56,499 bases of DNA from Vandammella animalimorsus (GTDB lineage Bacteria; Pseudomonadota; Gammaproteobacteria; Burkholderiales; Burkholderiaceae_C). The stretch lies in contig NZ_NSJB01000015.1 in the NCBI RefSeq assembly GCF_002285265.1, forward strand, positions 1 through 56,499. The letters run 5' to 3'. This document shows, one piece after another, positions 8,480 through 17,151 of the stretch. The position numbers and the translations under genes were made by a program. The notes beneath the pieces were generated by a model, which was given only the letters and a program-made list of their open reading frames with translations, had not been told where the DNA came from and ran no database searches. The first letter of the stretch is position 1. The number at the start of each line of letters is the position of its first letter.

Positions 8480-11269
8480 ATGATACGGCATGCACCATGG
8501 GCCGCTTGGGCCGCGGACGCTGCGCCCGGCCCGGCCATGGGGCCAAAGGCATGCCGCGCAGCGCCTGGCGGGCCCAGTGCAATGCGTGTGAACAGCTTGG
8601 GAAAAAGGCAGTGGCAGGCCGTGGCGGCCGGGCGCGCCGGCCTGGCCGATGCTGGGCCGGCCGGCCTTGGCGCGTGCCGGGCCTGGGCCTTGCTGGGGGC
8701 TGGCTGCGTGGGGCTGGCCGTGCAATTGCGGCAGCCGCAGTTGTGGGCCTGGGGCGCATACCTGGCATTGCTGTTGGCGGCGTTGATGTGGTTGGTCGCC
8801 TGGTGGCGCCTGGGGCGCAGGGGCATCGCCCGTAGCGCGCTGTGCATGCTGGCGGCTGCGGCGCTGGGCTTGGGCTGGGCGGGGCTGCGCGCCGCGTGGC
8901 ATGCCCAGGGGGCCTTGCCGCCGCAGTGGGATGGCCTGCAGCTGGAAGTCACTGGGGTGGTGTCGGCCTTGCCGCGCCAGCAGGCCGATGTGCTGCGCTT
9001 TCGCTTTCAGCCCGAATCGGCGCGCCGCGCCGATGGCCAGGCGCTGGCGCTGGTGCAGCCGCTGGAGGTGGCCTGGTACGCACCATCGCAAGCCAGGGCT
9101 GGAGCCTGGCGGGATGCGCCGCAGGGCGCGGCGGCGCAAGCGCTGCCGCCGTGGCCGCCGCAGCTGCGGGCGGGCGATCGCTGGCAGTTGCCGCTGCGCG
9201 TGCGCGCGCCCAGCGGGCTGCGCAATCCGCTGCTGTTCGATTACGAGCAATGGCTGTGGCAGCAGGGCGTGCAGGCCACGGCCAGCGTGCGCCAGCAGGG
9301 GGCAGAGGATGCGCGCTGGCTGGGCGATTCGGGCCGCTACCGCCTGCAGCGCTGGCGGCAGGCGGTGCGCGACCGCATCGTGGCCTTGCCGCCGCCGGCC
9401 TGGGCTGGCGCGCCGGCCGATGTGCCAGCCGATGTACCTGCCAGCGCGCAGGGCGATGGTCAGACCCAGGTCCAGACTCAGGGGCAAGGCCCGACGCTGT
9501 GGCAGCGCAGCGCCGGGGTGCTGGCGGCCCTGGTGACGGGCGATCAGCGCGCCATCGACCAGGGCGATTGGCAGGTGTTTCGCAGCACCGGGGTGGCGCA
9601 TTTGATGGCCATCTCCGGGCTGCACATCACCATGTTCGCCTGGCTGGCCACGGGGGCGGTGGGCTGGCTGTGGCGCTGCTGGCCGCGGTTGATGCACGCC
9701 GTGCCCGCGCCCGTGGCCAGCCTGTGGGGCGGTTGGCTGCTGGCGGCCTGCTACGCGCTGTTCAGTGGCTGGCAATTGCCAGCGCAGCGCACGGTGTGCA
9801 TGCTGGGCGTGTGGGTGCTGCTGCGCAGCGCCGGCCTGCTCTGGCCCTGGCATGCCACGCTGGGCCTGGCGGCGCTGGCCGTGCTGTTGTACGACCCCTG
9901 GGCCTTGCAGCAGGCCGGGTTCTGGCTGAGCTTCGTGGCCGTGGCGGTGCTGCTGGTGCTGCCCGGCAATGGCGATGCCGCAGACCGCGGCGCAGCGGGT
10001 GCGCCAGGTGCGCCTGACGGGGGGCCGGTGCGGCGCGGGGGCCTGGCGCTGGCGGCGCAGCTGCGCCAACTGTGGCAGATGCAATGGCGTCTGTCGCTGG
10101 TGCTGGCGCCGCTGACGCTGGGCCTGTTTGGCCAGCTCAGCTGGCTGGGCCTGCTGGCCAATCTGCTGGCTGTTCCTCTGGTGACTTTGCTCATCGTGCC
10201 ATTGGCCATGCTGGGCAGCCTGCTGGCGGCATGGTGGCCCGCGCCACTGGCGGCTGCGGCCTGGCTGATGGTGCAGCTGCTGCACGGCCTGCAATGGCTG
10301 GCAGGCTGGCCCCTGGCCGCATGGCACGGCCCCAGGCTGCCGTGGTACTGGGCGCTGCTGGGCCTGGCCGGCGCTTGGCTGGCGGTGGGACGTTGGCCGG
10401 TCTGGCTGCGCCTGCAGGGCCTGGTCTGGCTGGCGCTGATGCTGGCTTGGCGACCAGCGCCCGTGCCTTGGGGGCACTTCCGCCTGCTGGCGCTGGACGT
10501 GGGGCAGGGCGGGGCCTTGCTGGTGCAGACCCGGCAGCACACGCTGCTTTATGACGCCGGGCCCAGCTACGGCGGCGGGCGCGATGCCGGGCACAGCGTG
10601 GTGGCGCCGCTGCTGCAGGCCCATGGCCTGCGGCCCGATGCGCTGGTGCTCAGCCATGGCGACAGCGACCACGTGGGCGGCGCGCGCAGCGTGCTGGCGG
10701 CGTTCGACGTGGCGCAGCTGTATGCGCCGGCCACGCCGCTGGCGCTCTGGCCTGCGGGGCTGGCCAGTGTGGCGGCGCAGGCCAGGCCGTGCCAGGCGGG
10801 CTTGCAATGGCAATGGGATGGCGTGACGCTGGCGTTCGTGCATCCCCAGCCTGGGGCAAGCTGGCTGGAGCGCAATGCCAGCAGTTGCGTGCTGCGCATC
10901 ACGGCCAGCGATGGGGCCAGCGCCTTGCTTACCGGCGACATTGGCCGCCTGCAGGAGCAGGCGCTGCGCCTGGCGCTGGGGGCGCAGCTGCGCGCCGATT
11001 GGCTGCAGGTGCCGCACCACGGCAGCCGCACTTCCTCATCGACGCCGTTCATTGCCAGCGTGGCGCCGCGCTTTGCCGTGGCACAGGCCGGTTACCGCAA
11101 CCGCTTCGGCCACCCGCACCCGGAGGTGGTGGCGCGCTACCAGCAGCAGGGCGTGCGGTTCGTGAATACGGCCGATTGCGGCGCGGCGCTGTGGCAGTCC
11201 AGCGCGCCGCAGCAGTTGCGCTGCGAGCGCGAGGCCGGGCGGCGCTATTGGCACCGGCCGCCGCGGTGA
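8480..11269 (+). CDS. comEC: DNA internalization competence protein ComEC/Rec2
   Basis: About 929-residue inner-membrane channel for single-stranded DNA uptake in natural transformation. Order of domains: N-terminal hydrophobic helices, a DUF4131/OB-like segment (LRAGDRWQLPLRVRAP and GLRNPLLFDYEQWLW), a central Competence domain with ALVTGDQRAID and HLMAISGLHITM, many helices, and a C-terminal metallo-beta-lactamase domain (LDVGQGGALLVQ, SHGDSDHVGG, VPHHGSRTSS). All hallmark motifs are intact. The start is uncertain: in-frame candidates are GTG 8432, ATG 8480, ATG 8537 and ATG 8582, none with a clear Shine-Dalgarno sequence. It converges with the glutaredoxin-like gene. With pilW at 37.2 kb it suggests the strain may be transformable. 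Confidence 0.93.
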   Translation: MIRHAPWAAWAADAAPGPAMGPKACRAAPGGPSAMRVNSLGKRQWQAVAAGRAGLADAGPAGLGACRAWALLGAGCVGLAVQLRQPQLWAWGAYLALLLAALMWLVAWWRLGRRGIARSALCMLAAAALGLGWAGLRAAWHAQGALPPQWDGLQLEVTGVVSALPRQQADVLRFRFQPESARRADGQALALVQPLEVAWYAPSQARAGAWRDAPQGAAAQALPPWPPQLRAGDRWQLPLRVRAPSGLRNPLLFDYEQWLWQQGVQATASVRQQGAEDARWLGDSGRYRLQRWRQAVRDRIVALPPPAWAGAPADVPADVPASAQGDGQTQVQTQGQGPTLWQRSAGVLAALVTGDQRAIDQGDWQVFRSTGVAHLMAISGLHITMFAWLATGAVGWLWRCWPRLMHAVPAPVASLWGGWLLAACYALFSGWQLPAQRTVCMLGVWVLLRSAGLLWPWHATLGLAALAVLLYDPWALQQAGFWLSFVAVAVLLVLPGNGDAADRGAAGAPGAPDGGPVRRGGLALAAQLRQLWQMQWRLSLVLAPLTLGLFGQLSWLGLLANLLAVPLVTLLIVPLAMLGSLLAAWWPAPLAAAAWLMVQLLHGLQWLAGWPLAAWHGPRLPWYWALLGLAGAWLAVGRWPVWLRLQGLVWLALMLAWRPAPVPWGHFRLLALDVGQGGALLVQTRQHTLLYDAGPSYGGGRDAGHSVVAPLLQAHGLRPDALVLSHGDSDHVGGARSVLAAFDVAQLYAPATPLALWPAGLASVAAQARPCQAGLQWQWDGVTLAFVHPQPGASWLERNASSCVLRITASDGASALLTGDIGRLQEQALRLALGAQLRADWLQVPHHGSRTSSSTPFIASVAPRFAVAQAGYRNRFGHPHPEVVARYQQQGVRFVNTADCGAALWQSSAPQQLRCEREAGRRYWHRPPR

Positions 11270-11303
11270 TGGGTGGCGGCCCAGTGCAGTTCAGGGCCTG
11301 CCC

Positions 11304-11924
11304 TCAAAAACGAAAGCCCGGCGGGGCGCTGCTGCCGTCCGAGCCGCTGGCGGTGCTGGCGCTGGCAGCTGGTGCATTCTGTGCGGCGGCGCTGCTCAGC
11401 GACCGGGGCGCAGGGGCGCTGTAATCGGCGGGCAACTCGGATTGGGCCGGGTAGCCGGCGGCATCCAGGTACTGGGCCCATTGCGAGGCGCTGAAGCCAT
11501 CGAGCGTCTGGCGGCCAATGTGCAGTTGGGGCAGGGATTCGATGCCCAGGCGCGCTGCGGTTTGCTGGTCCTCGGGTGTTTTGATGCTGTATTCCTGAAA
11601 CGGAATGCCGCGCTCTTGCAGCCATTTGCGGCCGTTGTTGCAGGCCGGGCAATTGGGCATGACGTACAGGGAAACGGGGTAGCGGCGCATGGCGGCCTGC
11701 AGGCCGCCGCTGGCCGGGCGGCTGTCCTCGGCCGCCTGGGCGTTGCCTTTGCCTGAGAGGGATTGCGCGCCAGCCGTTGGCGGCTTGTCGGTGTAGAGCG
11801 TGCTGCCGCTGGCGCTTTTGCTGCGGTAAACCTCTTGCGCGCCGGCTGGCAGGCTGACGGCGCAGGCCAGCGCCAGGGCAGCCAGGGCTGTCAAGGCGGT
11901 GGCGCGGGGTGGCAGATGGGCCAT
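11304..11924 (-). CDS. Exported glutaredoxin-like protein
   Basis: 206 residues. A signal peptide (about 1-29, ending LPAGAQ) is followed by a short DUF4124-like stretch (EVYRSKSASGSTLYTDKPP) and then a glutaredoxin-like thioredoxin fold with the redox motif CPAC at 92-95 (YVMPNCPACNNGRKWL) and the cis-Pro segment SLPQLHIG. The C-terminal 50 residues are Ala/Ser/Pro-rich and probably disordered. It probably acts as a periplasmic thiol-disulfide protein, but its partner is unknown. Start 11924 is strongly supported by AGAGGAGGAA 6-8 nt upstream. It lies about 65 nt downstream of the solute-binding protein gene. Confidence 0.8.
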   Translation of the reverse strand: MAHLPPRATALTALAALALACAVSLPAGAQEVYRSKSASGSTLYTDKPPTAGAQSLSGKGNAQAAEDSRPASGGLQAAMRRYPVSLYVMPNCPACNNGRKWLQERGIPFQEYSIKTPEDQQTAARLGIESLPQLHIGRQTLDGFSASQWAQYLDAAGYPAQSELPADYSAPAPRSLSSAAAQNAPAASASTASGSDGSSAPPGFRF

Positions 11925-11989
11925 GGTGATTCCTCCTCTGTTGTTGTGATGCGGCGCCATTCTGCCAGCGCGGTTGCCGGTGATGGCTT

Positions 11990-13513
11990 TCAGCTCCAGC
12001 GCAGCGCCGAGAGGTCGTTGACGAAGATGGGCATGTCGCGCCACAGGCCGCGCACGTCCTTGTGCGCCACGGTGACCCACTGCGGCTGGTAGAGGAAGGC
12101 GTTGACGCAGTCCTCGGCCAGCAGGCGCTGGGCCTGGCCAAGCAGGCGCGCGCGCTCGGCCGGCTGGGTGGCGCTGCGGGTTTGCTCCCAGATGTCGCGG
12201 AAGGCCTGGGAATCGTAGCCCCAGTAGTAGTCCGGGTTGGCGTAGTTGCCCAGATCCAGCGGCTCGACGTGCGAGATCAGCGTCAGGTCGAACTGGTGCT
12301 GGCCCATGGTGTTGCGCAGCCATTGCGCCCATTCGACGTTTTCCAGCTGGGCCTGGATGCCGACCTTGGCCAGCATGGCGGCGATGACGATGCCGCCCTG
12401 GCGCGCATAGGGCGTGGGCGGCAGCGTCATGCGCAGCTTCAGCGGCGTCTTGACGCCAGCCTCCTTGAGCAGGGCCACGGCCTTGTCCGGGTCGTAGGGG
12501 TTGATGCCGGTGGTGTCCACGTAGCCGAAGGCGCCGGGCACGTAGTGGCTGCCGATGGGCACGCCATAGCCGCTGGCGGCGCCTTCGATGACCTGGCGCC
12601 GGTCGATGGCCGCAGCGATGGCGCGGCGCACGCGCACATCGTTCAGCGGCTTGCGGCGGTGGTTGATGGACAGGATGGTCTTGGCGCGCGAGCCGCTGAC
12701 CAGCACCTGGAACCTGGGGTCTGATTTGAATTGCTCCACGCCGCGCTGCGCCACGCGCGGGAAGCAGTCCACATCGCCGGCCAGCAGGCTGGCCACGTGG
12801 GCTGCGGGGTCGGCGATGAAGCGGAAAGTGGCCGTCTTGATGGGCAGCTGCGCCGCGCGCGGCGAATCGTCCCAGCGCTGCAGGGTCAGCGCCGTGCCGC
12901 GATTCCAGCGCGCCAGCCGGTAGGGGCCGGTGCCGACGGGGGCGCTGGCGTTTTTCGCCACGCTCTGAGGCTCGACGATGATGGCCGTGGCCTGGCCGAG
13001 CACGAACAGCAGATCGGGCTCGATCACTTCGTTGCGGATGCGCACGGTGTATTCGTCCACCACCTCGGTGCTGAGCTTGGACAGGCGCGCCTTGTCCTTG
13101 TTGGTGCTGTTTTGCGCCTTGGCGCGGTCGAAGCTGAACTTGACCGCCGCGGCGTTGAAGGGCTGGCCGTTGTGGAACTGGGCGTCGCGGCGCAGGCGGA
13201 AGGTGTAGGTCTGCAGATCGGGCGAGACCTCCCAGCTTTCGGCCAGCAGCGGGGCCACGCTGCCATCGGGGTTGATCTTGGTCAGGGTCTCGTAGATGTT
13301 GTAGAGCGTCACTTCACTGACGGCTGCAGCGGCGCTGACGGTGGGGTCCAGCCCGGGCGGCTCCAGCACCATGCCGATGGTGATGCTGGACTTGTCGGTC
13401 TTGTCCATGCCAGCGCCACGCGGGGCGGCGTGCAGGGCTGCGAGCGGGCTGGCCGCGCCGGTGGCGGCCAGCCAGGCGGCGCTGGAGGCCAGAAGGGTTC
13501 GCCGTTTCATCAT
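11990..13513 (-). CDS. ABC transporter substrate-binding protein, family 5 (peptide/nickel type)
   Basis: 507-residue periplasmic binding protein of the SBP_bac_5 (DppA/OppA/DdpA) family. The N-terminus MMKRRTLLASSAAWLAATG is a twin-arginine-like signal sequence (KRRTLL), cleaved near ALHAAP. Family signatures follow: YNIYETLTKINPDG, FRLRRDAQFHNGQPFNA, APVGTGPYRL and LNDVRVRRAIAAAIDR. It would bind a peptide or similar ligand for an ABC importer, but no permease or ATPase gene is adjacent, so it is an orphan or shares a remote transporter. Two tandem ATG codons exist (13513 and 13510); I chose the first. Downstream is the glutaredoxin-like gene, upstream an alpha/beta hydrolase. Confidence 0.88.
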   Translation of the reverse strand: MMKRRTLLASSAAWLAATGAASPLAALHAAPRGAGMDKTDKSSITIGMVLEPPGLDPTVSAAAAVSEVTLYNIYETLTKINPDGSVAPLLAESWEVSPDLQTYTFRLRRDAQFHNGQPFNAAAVKFSFDRAKAQNSTNKDKARLSKLSTEVVDEYTVRIRNEVIEPDLLFVLGQATAIIVEPQSVAKNASAPVGTGPYRLARWNRGTALTLQRWDDSPRAAQLPIKTATFRFIADPAAHVASLLAGDVDCFPRVAQRGVEQFKSDPRFQVLVSGSRAKTILSINHRRKPLNDVRVRRAIAAAIDRRQVIEGAASGYGVPIGSHYVPGAFGYVDTTGINPYDPDKAVALLKEAGVKTPLKLRMTLPPTPYARQGGIVIAAMLAKVGIQAQLENVEWAQWLRNTMGQHQFDLTLISHVEPLDLGNYANPDYYWGYDSQAFRDIWEQTRSATQPAERARLLGQAQRLLAEDCVNAFLYQPQWVTVAHKDVRGLWRDMPIFVNDLSALRWS

Positions 13514-13602
13514 TGCGGGGGTCTCTCCAAAATCGGTGGGGCGCGCATTATTCCACGGGCGTTGCATGGGCGTGCTGCATGGGGGCGCAAGGGGCCGAAG
13601 GC

Positions 13603-14418
13603 TCAGCCCTGGCGGCGCAGCGCCAGCAGCCATCGGTCCAGAATGCCCGCCACCAGCGCGGGCTGCTCCAGCGTGCTGAGGTGGCCGCATTGCGGCACGA
13701 TGTGCAGCTGCCGCAGCGGCGCGGCGGCGGCGCTGCCGCTGGCGCCGCGCGCCTGGTCGCCGGCCAGCAGCGCGGCGTGGATTTCCTCGGCCAGGGCCGG
13801 CGGGGTGAGCTGGTCCTCGGCGCCGACCAGCACCAGGCTGGGGCAGCGGATGTGCGCCAGGCCGGGGCGCGAGTCGCAGCGCTGCATGATGGCCGTTTGC
13901 TGGCGCAGGTAGGCGGCCACGCCAGTGTCCTGCGCCATGGCCTGCACCACGGCGCGCAGCGCCGCATCGTCGGCGCGGCTGGCATGCACGGAGCGCGGGA
14001 AATTCAGCTCGATGGCCAGGGCCAGCTTGTCCTGGCGGGCCAGCTCCATCACGCGCAGGCGCAGCGCGCGGGCCTCCTCGCTGTCGGCGCGCGCCGAGGA
14101 GTCGAGGATGGCCAGCGCAGCGACCCGATCGGGCGCCTGGCGCAGGATTTCAAAGGCGATGTAGCCGCCCATGGACAGGCCCATGAGAGCAAAGCGCGGC
14201 GGCGCATCGCGCAGGATGGCGCGGGCCATCTCGGCCATGCTGTCGTGCGCGGTGGTCTGCGCCAGCGTCACCGGGCCGTGGCGCCACAGCGTGGGCAGCT
14301 GCGGGGCAAACAGGGCCGGTGAGCAGGCCAGGCCCGGCACCAGCAAGATGGGCAGGGCGCTGGCCGGCGGCGCGGATGGCGCGAGTGGCGCAGATGGAGG
14401 GGTGGTGCTGGTGGTCAT
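13603..14418 (-). CDS. Alpha/beta hydrolase
   Basis: 271-residue alpha/beta-hydrolase fold enzyme. The nucleophile elbow GLSMGG puts Ser at residue 82, the acid is probably Asp in VGAEDQLTPP, and the catalytic His is in PQCGHLS near the C-terminus, giving a full Ser-Asp-His triad. The oxyanion-side VPGLACS motif lies near residue 27. The N-terminal 20 residues are Pro/Ala/Ser-rich. The substrate cannot be read from sequence; relatives include esterases and lactonase-type (3-oxoadipate enol-lactonase-like) enzymes. It is 12 nt downstream of gph, so it is probably co-transcribed with it. Confidence 0.85.
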   Translation of the reverse strand: MTTSTTPPSAPLAPSAPPASALPILLVPGLACSPALFAPQLPTLWRHGPVTLAQTTAHDSMAEMARAILRDAPPRFALMGLSMGGYIAFEILRQAPDRVAALAILDSSARADSEEARALRLRVMELARQDKLALAIELNFPRSVHASRADDAALRAVVQAMAQDTGVAAYLRQQTAIMQRCDSRPGLAHIRCPSLVLVGAEDQLTPPALAEEIHAALLAGDQARGASGSAAAAPLRQLHIVPQCGHLSTLEQPALVAGILDRWLLALRRQG

Positions 14419-14430
14419 GCGTTCATGCGT

Positions 14431-15171
14431 TCATGCGGGGGAGGCTGCGGCCAGTTGCGCGGCGATTTGCGCGATGGAATCGAAATGGCCATCGGCGGCA
14501 ACCTGCTCGATCGGCTCGCCGTGGTTGAAGCCGTAGCGCAGCAGGGCAATGGCGCAGCCGGCCGCGCGCGCGGCGGCGGCGTCGTTGGCCGAGTCGCCAA
14601 TCATCAGCACCTGCTGCGGCGCCTGGCCCAGGCGCTCGCAGGCCTGCAGCAGCGGGTAGGGGTCGGGCTTGCGCCGCGCAAAGCTGTCGCCAGCGTAGAG
14701 AAATTCGATCTGCCCGGCCAGGCCGGTGGCGTCCAGCAGCGGGCGGGCCAGGCGCATGGGCTTGTTGGTGACCACCGCCATCGGCAGGCCCAGCGCCTGC
14801 AGGCCCTGCAGGCCTTCGCGCACCCCAGGGTAGACCTTGGCATGTTCGTGGCCGGCGCTGTCATAGCCGATGAAATACAGCCGCATGGCCTCATCGAAGC
14901 GCTGCGCCACGGCCTGCTCGTCGTGCGGCAGACCGGCCTGGGCCAGGGCCTGGGCCAGGATGCTGCGCACCAGGTGCTCCGAGCCCTTGCCGATGGTGCG
15001 CGCAATGGTGGCGCGCGTGGTGGGCGGTAATTGCAGGCTGCGCAGCATGTGGCCCAGGGCCAGCTCGAATTCGTCCAGCGTGTCGATCAGGGTGCCGTCC
15101 AGATCCAGCAGGACGGCGTGGATGGGGCGTGCGCCCAGGTGGGCGCGGGCGCTGCGGTGCGGGTGGCTCAT
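14431..15171 (-). CDS. gph: HAD-family phosphoglycolate phosphatase
   Basis: 246-residue HAD phosphatase with the nucleophile motif LLDLDGTLID (Asp23, Asp25), motif II VVTNKP, Lys in RRKPDPYPLL and motif IV MIGDSANDAAAARAAG. Length and the alpha-helical cap inserted after motif I match Gph, which removes phosphate from 2-phosphoglycolate formed during DNA repair or photorespiration-like reactions. Related HAD subfamily IA enzymes (for example NagD-unrelated beta-phosphoglucomutases) cannot be fully excluded. The ATG at 15171 starts MSHPHRSARAH. It is divergent from rodA, with about 100 nt between the starts, and is followed after 12 nt by the alpha/beta hydrolase. Confidence 0.85.
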   Translation of the reverse strand: MSHPHRSARAHLGARPIHAVLLDLDGTLIDTLDEFELALGHMLRSLQLPPTTRATIARTIGKGSEHLVRSILAQALAQAGLPHDEQAVAQRFDEAMRLYFIGYDSAGHEHAKVYPGVREGLQGLQALGLPMAVVTNKPMRLARPLLDATGLAGQIEFLYAGDSFARRKPDPYPLLQACERLGQAPQQVLMIGDSANDAAAARAAGCAIALLRYGFNHGEPIEQVAADGHFDSIAQIAAQLAAASPA

Positions 15172-15270
15172 GGCAAGCGGGGGCGGGCGGGTGGCGGTGT
15201 CTTGGCGCGGTAGTCTCTTGGCGGCCTCATGGCGGCCGGGCTGCGCCGGGCGGCTGGCGATAATACGGCA

Positions 15271-16455
15271 ATGGCTGTTGTGACCCTGAACAAAACTCCC
15301 TGGCACCACCACTTCCTGGGCGTGTTCCAGCGCTTTGATGGCTGGCTGATTGCCGCCATCTTGTTTTTGGCGGCCCTGGGGCTGATCGCCATGTATTCGG
15401 CCGGCTTCGATCATGGCGCGCGCTTTGGCGACCATGCGCGCAACATGGCGCTGGCCGCGGCGATCCTGTTCGTGCTGGCGCAAATCCCGCCCCAGCGGCT
15501 GATGGCGCTGGCCGTGCCCCTGTACCTGGCCGGCCTGTTGCTGCTGCTGGGGGTGGAGTTCTTCGGCGTTGCGCGCAAGGGCGCGCAGCGTTGGCTCAAC
15601 GTCGGAGTGGTGATCCAGCCCAGCGAGATCATGAAAATCGCCGCGCCGCTGATGCTGGCCTGGTGGTTCCAGCTGCGCCCCACGCCGCTGCGCGCCACGG
15701 ACTTCGTCGTCGCCGTGGCGCTGCTGGCCCTGCCCGTGGGGCTGATTCTGCGCCAGCCCGACCTGGGCACGGCCCTGCTGGTGCTGGGCGCCGGGCTGGC
15801 TGTGATTTTCTTTGCCGGCCTGCCCTGGAAGCTGGTGCTGCCGCCAGTGCTGCTGGCGCTGCTGGGGGTGGCGGCCATCATCGGCTTTGAGCCCTACCTG
15901 TGCCAGGACGGCGTGGACTGGGTGGTGCTGCACGACTACCAGAAAACCCGCGTCTGCACGCTGCTGGATCCGTACAACGACCCGCTGGGCAAAGGCTTTC
16001 ACATCATCCAGGGCATGATCGCCATTGGCTCGGGCGGCCTGTGGGGCAAGGGCTTCATGGCCGGCACGCAAACCCACCTGGAGTTCATCCCCGAGCGCAC
16101 CACCGACTTCATCTACGCCGCCTTTGCCGAGGAGTTCGGCCTGCTGGGCACGCTGGCGCTGCTGCTGGGCTTTCTGTTTCTGATCTACCGCGCGCTGTGG
16201 ATCGCCCTGCGCGCCAAGACGCTGTTTGGCCGCCTGATGGCCGCGGCCGTGGCGATGATTTTCTTCACCTACGCCTTCGTCAACATGGGCATGGTGATGG
16301 GCGTGCTGCCCGTGGTGGGCGTGCCGCTGCCCTTCATCAGCTATGGCGGCACGGCCATGGTGACGCTGGGCTTGGCGCTGGGCATTCTGATGTCCGTGGC
16401 CCGCGACGCCGCCATCGCGCCGCCAACCATTGAGTTCTCGGCCCAGCGCTTGTGA
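15271..16455 (+). CDS. rodA: Rod-shape SEDS peptidoglycan glycosyltransferase RodA
   Basis: 394-residue SEDS-family polytopic protein that polymerises glycan strands of lateral peptidoglycan with PBP2. Motifs include GAQRWLNVG, QPSEIMKIA, LRQPDLGTALLV, the large periplasmic loop with DPYNDPLGKGFHIIQGMIAIGSGG, LEFIPERTTDFIYA and the final PFISYGGTAM. The PDLGTAL segment carries the catalytic Asp known for RodA. The ATG at 15271 was chosen; a -10-like GATAAT ends 7 nt before it, so the message may be leaderless. The usual partners mreBCD and mrdA are not here, so it is a lone copy in this window. Confidence 0.93.
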   Translation: MAVVTLNKTPWHHHFLGVFQRFDGWLIAAILFLAALGLIAMYSAGFDHGARFGDHARNMALAAAILFVLAQIPPQRLMALAVPLYLAGLLLLLGVEFFGVARKGAQRWLNVGVVIQPSEIMKIAAPLMLAWWFQLRPTPLRATDFVVAVALLALPVGLILRQPDLGTALLVLGAGLAVIFFAGLPWKLVLPPVLLALLGVAAIIGFEPYLCQDGVDWVVLHDYQKTRVCTLLDPYNDPLGKGFHIIQGMIAIGSGGLWGKGFMAGTQTHLEFIPERTTDFIYAAFAEEFGLLGTLALLLGFLFLIYRALWIALRAKTLFGRLMAAAVAMIFFTYAFVNMGMVMGVLPVVGVPLPFISYGGTAMVTLGLALGILMSVARDAAIAPPTIEFSAQRL

Positions 16456-16506
16456 GCTCTGTGAGGCCTGTGAGCGTTGGGCGGCTGGCCTCGCACAAAA
16501 AAACCT

Positions 16507-17151
16507 TCAGCGCATGCCGATGGGCAGCTCCTGGCCTGGCAGGTGGTAGGTGCTGTGCAGTTCGTCTTCGGGCAGCAGGCTGTTCCAGGCCGTGGGCAGA
16601 AAGGATTCGGGCGGCAGTTGCGACAGGCCGTCCTCCTCGCCCAGCACGTGGTGGCCGGCACGGATGGATTCGATGTCGCCCAGCTCGTCGTGAAAGATGG
16701 TCACCACGTTGGATTGCTGCAGGCGGTCGAACATGGTGCGCGAGACTTCGAAGGCGCGCATCAGGCGCCGCTCTTCAAGTTCTTGGGCGTTCTTTTTCGA
16801 GCGCGCGCCCAGCAGGCGGATGAGGCTGGCCCACAGCGCCATGATGAACAGATCCAGCAGCAGCAGGGCGCTGTAGACCAGGGCGATGATGCCCATGCTG
16901 CGCAACAGGTGCGCCAGCATGCCCAGCCAGCCGCCGTGCTCTTTCTCGGGGTGGCCACCGATGTAGAGCACGGTGGCATAGATCAGCCCGGCCCAGATCA
17001 GCAAGGTGATGAAGGTTTCGACGGCATAGCGCGGCGAGCGCGTGTCCGGTTGCAGCACCAGGCGCTGGTGCGTCAGGTACGGCGGCAGCGCTGCCGGGCC
17101 GATGGCCGGCGGCAGGTTGCGGTAGTGCTTGTGGCGGCGGCTTTCAGCCAT
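16507..17151 (-). CDS. pgaD: Poly-beta-1,6-N-acetylglucosamine synthesis protein PgaD
   Basis: About 214 residues with two transmembrane helices (about 46-67 and 86-108) and a cytoplasmic C-terminal half. By position and topology it is PgaD, which binds PgaC and is needed for PNAG polymerisation, activated by cyclic di-GMP in E. coli. It is longer than E. coli PgaD (137 residues) through a C-terminal extension after [14 protein letters not shown], a common situation in beta-proteobacteria as far as I know. I prefer ATG 17151, with GGGGGA upstream, over TTG 17157. It overlaps the pgaC stop by 8 nt, which indicates translational coupling. Confidence 0.88.
   Translation of the reverse strand: MAESRRHKHYRNLPPAIGPAALPPYLTHQRLVLQPDTRSPRYAVETFITLLIWAGLIYATVLYIGGHPEKEHGGWLGMLAHLLRSMGIIALVYSALLLLDLFIMALWASLIRLLGARSKKNAQELEERRLMRAFEVSRTMFDRLQQSNVVTIFHDELGDIESIRAGHHVLGEEDGLSQLPPESFLPTAWNSLLPEDELHSTYHLPGQELPIGMR

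Noticed and set aside
8306-11020. A 904-codon open frame antisense to comEC
   Set aside because: Gln/Arg/Pro-rich with no domain; comEC on the other strand carries all conserved motifs. High GC makes such frames common.
16456-16506. GAGGCC / GGCCTC hairpin with a nearby A run between rodA and pgaD
   Set aside because: The run is on the wrong side to make a T tract after the hairpin on either strand, so I do not call a terminator.
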